Shown here one piece after another: positions 56,301 to 57,385 of a stretch of 57,385 nt of DNA. Location of the stretch: assembly GCA_030447645.1 (NCBI GenBank), contig JAUJOM010000002.1:80437-137821 (forward strand), written 5' to 3'. Under the pieces are notes generated by a model. That model saw only the letters and a program-made list of their open reading frames with translations. It ran no database searches and was not told where the DNA came from. Source of the stretch: Longimicrobiaceae bacterium. Its GTDB lineage: Bacteria > Gemmatimonadota > Gemmatimonadetes > Longimicrobiales > Longimicrobiaceae. Position 1 is the first letter of the stretch; each line of letters opens with the position of its first letter. The position numbers and the translations under genes were made by a program.

Positions 56301-57385
56301 GTCCGTGCCGCCGATCGCTCCGCCCGCTCCATCCTACTTTTCTGGGCACCGCTCGCGCTTCAGTGGCTGATGATGGCCCTGGAGGGCCCTTTTCTCGCGG
56401 CGGTCATCGCCCGCCTGCCGGACCCCACCTTCAATCTGGCGGCGTACGGAGTTGCGTTCGCCTTTGCGATACTGGTGGAGTCACCGGTGATTATGTTGAT
56501 GAGCGCCTCCATCGCGCTGGTGGAGGGCGCGGAAAGCTACCGCAAGCTGCGCAATTTCGCCGCTGCGCTGAACATATTCGCTACAATTCTGCTCCTGTTC
56601 GTGCTCATCCCACCGGTCTACACCGGGATCATGAGCACCGCACTGGGGCTGCCAAACCAGGTTTCCGAGCTGGTGCGTGGCGCGCTCTGGCTGCTGCTGC
56701 CCTGGCCAGCCGCGATCGGCTACCGTCGCTTTCTTCACGGGATTCTCATCCGCTCAGGCCGGACCCGCAGGGTGGCGTACGGCACCGCACTCCGGCTCGG
56801 GGCCATGGCGGGTACCGGGCTGGCCCTCGCCTCTACCACGCTGCCCGGCGCGTGGGTGGGTGCTGCGGCCCTGTCCGCAGGCGTACTGGTGGAGGCGTTC
56901 GCAGCCAGGGTTATGGCAGCGGGTGCGGTGCGCGAGCTGCTCAGCGCCGACGAGACGGGAGCTGGAAGCTACGGTGGGATCGCGCGCTTCTACTATCCGC
57001 TGGCGCTCACCTCGCTCATCGGCCTCACCGTTCATCCGCTGCTCACCTTCTTCATGGGGCGTGCACCCGCGCCGGTCGAGTCGCTGGCCGTTTTTCCGGT
57101 GGTACACGCGCTCTACTTCCTGTTCAGCGCGCTGGGACTTTCCTTTCAGGAAGCAGCCATCGCGCTGCTGGGGCGGCGCTGTGAGCACGCGGGCGCACTG
57201 GCACGCTTCGGTGCGGGACTGGCGCTCGCCGCATCCGGAGGTCTGGCGCTGGTCGCATTTACGCCCCTGGCGGGGGTGTGGTTCGAAACCGTTTCCGGGC
57301 TCCCGACGGATCTCGCCGCGATGGCACGGGTGCCGACCCGCATCCTGGTGCTGCTACCTGCACTGTCGGTGATCCTCGCCTTTCA
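56301..57385 (+). CDS. multi-pass membrane transporter (MATE/ANK-like), 3'-truncated by window edge
   Basis: A frame open from about 56301 to the end of the window with no stop, about 360 residues. It reads RSARSILLFWAPLALQWLMM, ALEGPFLAAVIARLPDP, FAILVESPVIMLMSASIALV, LWLLLPWPAAIGYRRFLHGI and LTSLIGLTVHPLLTFFMGRA, with about ten membrane helices. The arrangement fits the MATE/flippase superfamily, perhaps the ANK branch; I cannot decide. The first in-frame ATG codons (56370, 56373) are inside the first helix, so the true start is probably upstream, such as the GTG at 56299 with a one-base indel. Confidence 0.65.

Overview
The window is about 57 kb of very GC-rich chromosomal DNA from a Gram-negative-type, respiring bacterium. 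Lipoproteins with clear lipoboxes, lgt, outer-membrane-type sequence, a complete 14-subunit complex I operon and the etfB-etfA-valS neighbourhood fit Gemmatimonadota, most likely a Longimicrobium-like lineage. That placement is inferred from gene content and style; no marker gene was compared. GTG and TTG starts are common, and many genes are coupled through ATGA, GTGA or TGATG overlaps.

Layout. 1-2.3 kb: the 3' part of a DUF2339 membrane protein, a small Cys protein and the decayed 3' half of a CdtB-like nuclease. 2.3-5.7 kb, minus strand: cheC, glpD and a TrkA-type potassium channel, all interrupted by one-base indels. 5.7-6.2 kb: a gene-free cluster of hairpin repeats. 6.2-6.7 kb: dcd (minus). 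6.9-22.3 kb: nuoA to nuoN (plus) behind a good sigma70 promoter, with a broken DUF4160/DUF2442 gene between nuoE and nuoF. 22.3-31.7 kb: alpha/beta hydrolase, small lipoproteins, etfBA, valS, an Ig-like lipoprotein, fabI and a frameshifted gmhB-like gene. 31.7-46.3 kb: a dense housekeeping stretch: A-type Fe-S carrier, nadA, peroxiredoxin, metallo-beta-lactamase protein, purN, purH, larC, TPR protein, DUF2007 protein, der, plsY, gpsA, merR-type regulator, surE, pcm, tRNA-Arg(CCT), YfgM-like protein and lgt. 46.3-48.6 kb, minus: remnants of an outer membrane protein, an RCC1-repeat lipoprotein and a GroES-like gene. 48.7-52.6 kb: acnA and thiL. 52.6-56.2 kb, minus: glutaminyl cyclase, L,D-transpeptidase and a Hanks-type Ser/Thr kinase, all with frameshifts. 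56.3 kb to the end: a multi-pass membrane transporter running out of the window.

How they work together. Complex I, ETF and aconitase belong to aerobic energy metabolism. PlsY, GpsA, FabI and GlpD connect glycerol-3-phosphate and lipid synthesis. PurN and PurH make IMP, NadA starts NAD synthesis and ThiL finishes thiamine diphosphate. SurE and Pcm are a classic stress and repair pair. The transpeptidase-kinase group suggests a cell-wall function under kinase control.

Quality. One-base indels cluster at 2.3-5.7, 10.8-15.5, 31.3-31.6 and 46-56 kb, while dcd, nuoA-E and 15.6-31 kb are clean. Most sit in G or C runs and look like base-calling errors. A shift in codon composition inside nuoH at about 15.4 kb coincides with the end of one indel zone and may be an assembly join. 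Coordinates of interrupted genes are outer limits.
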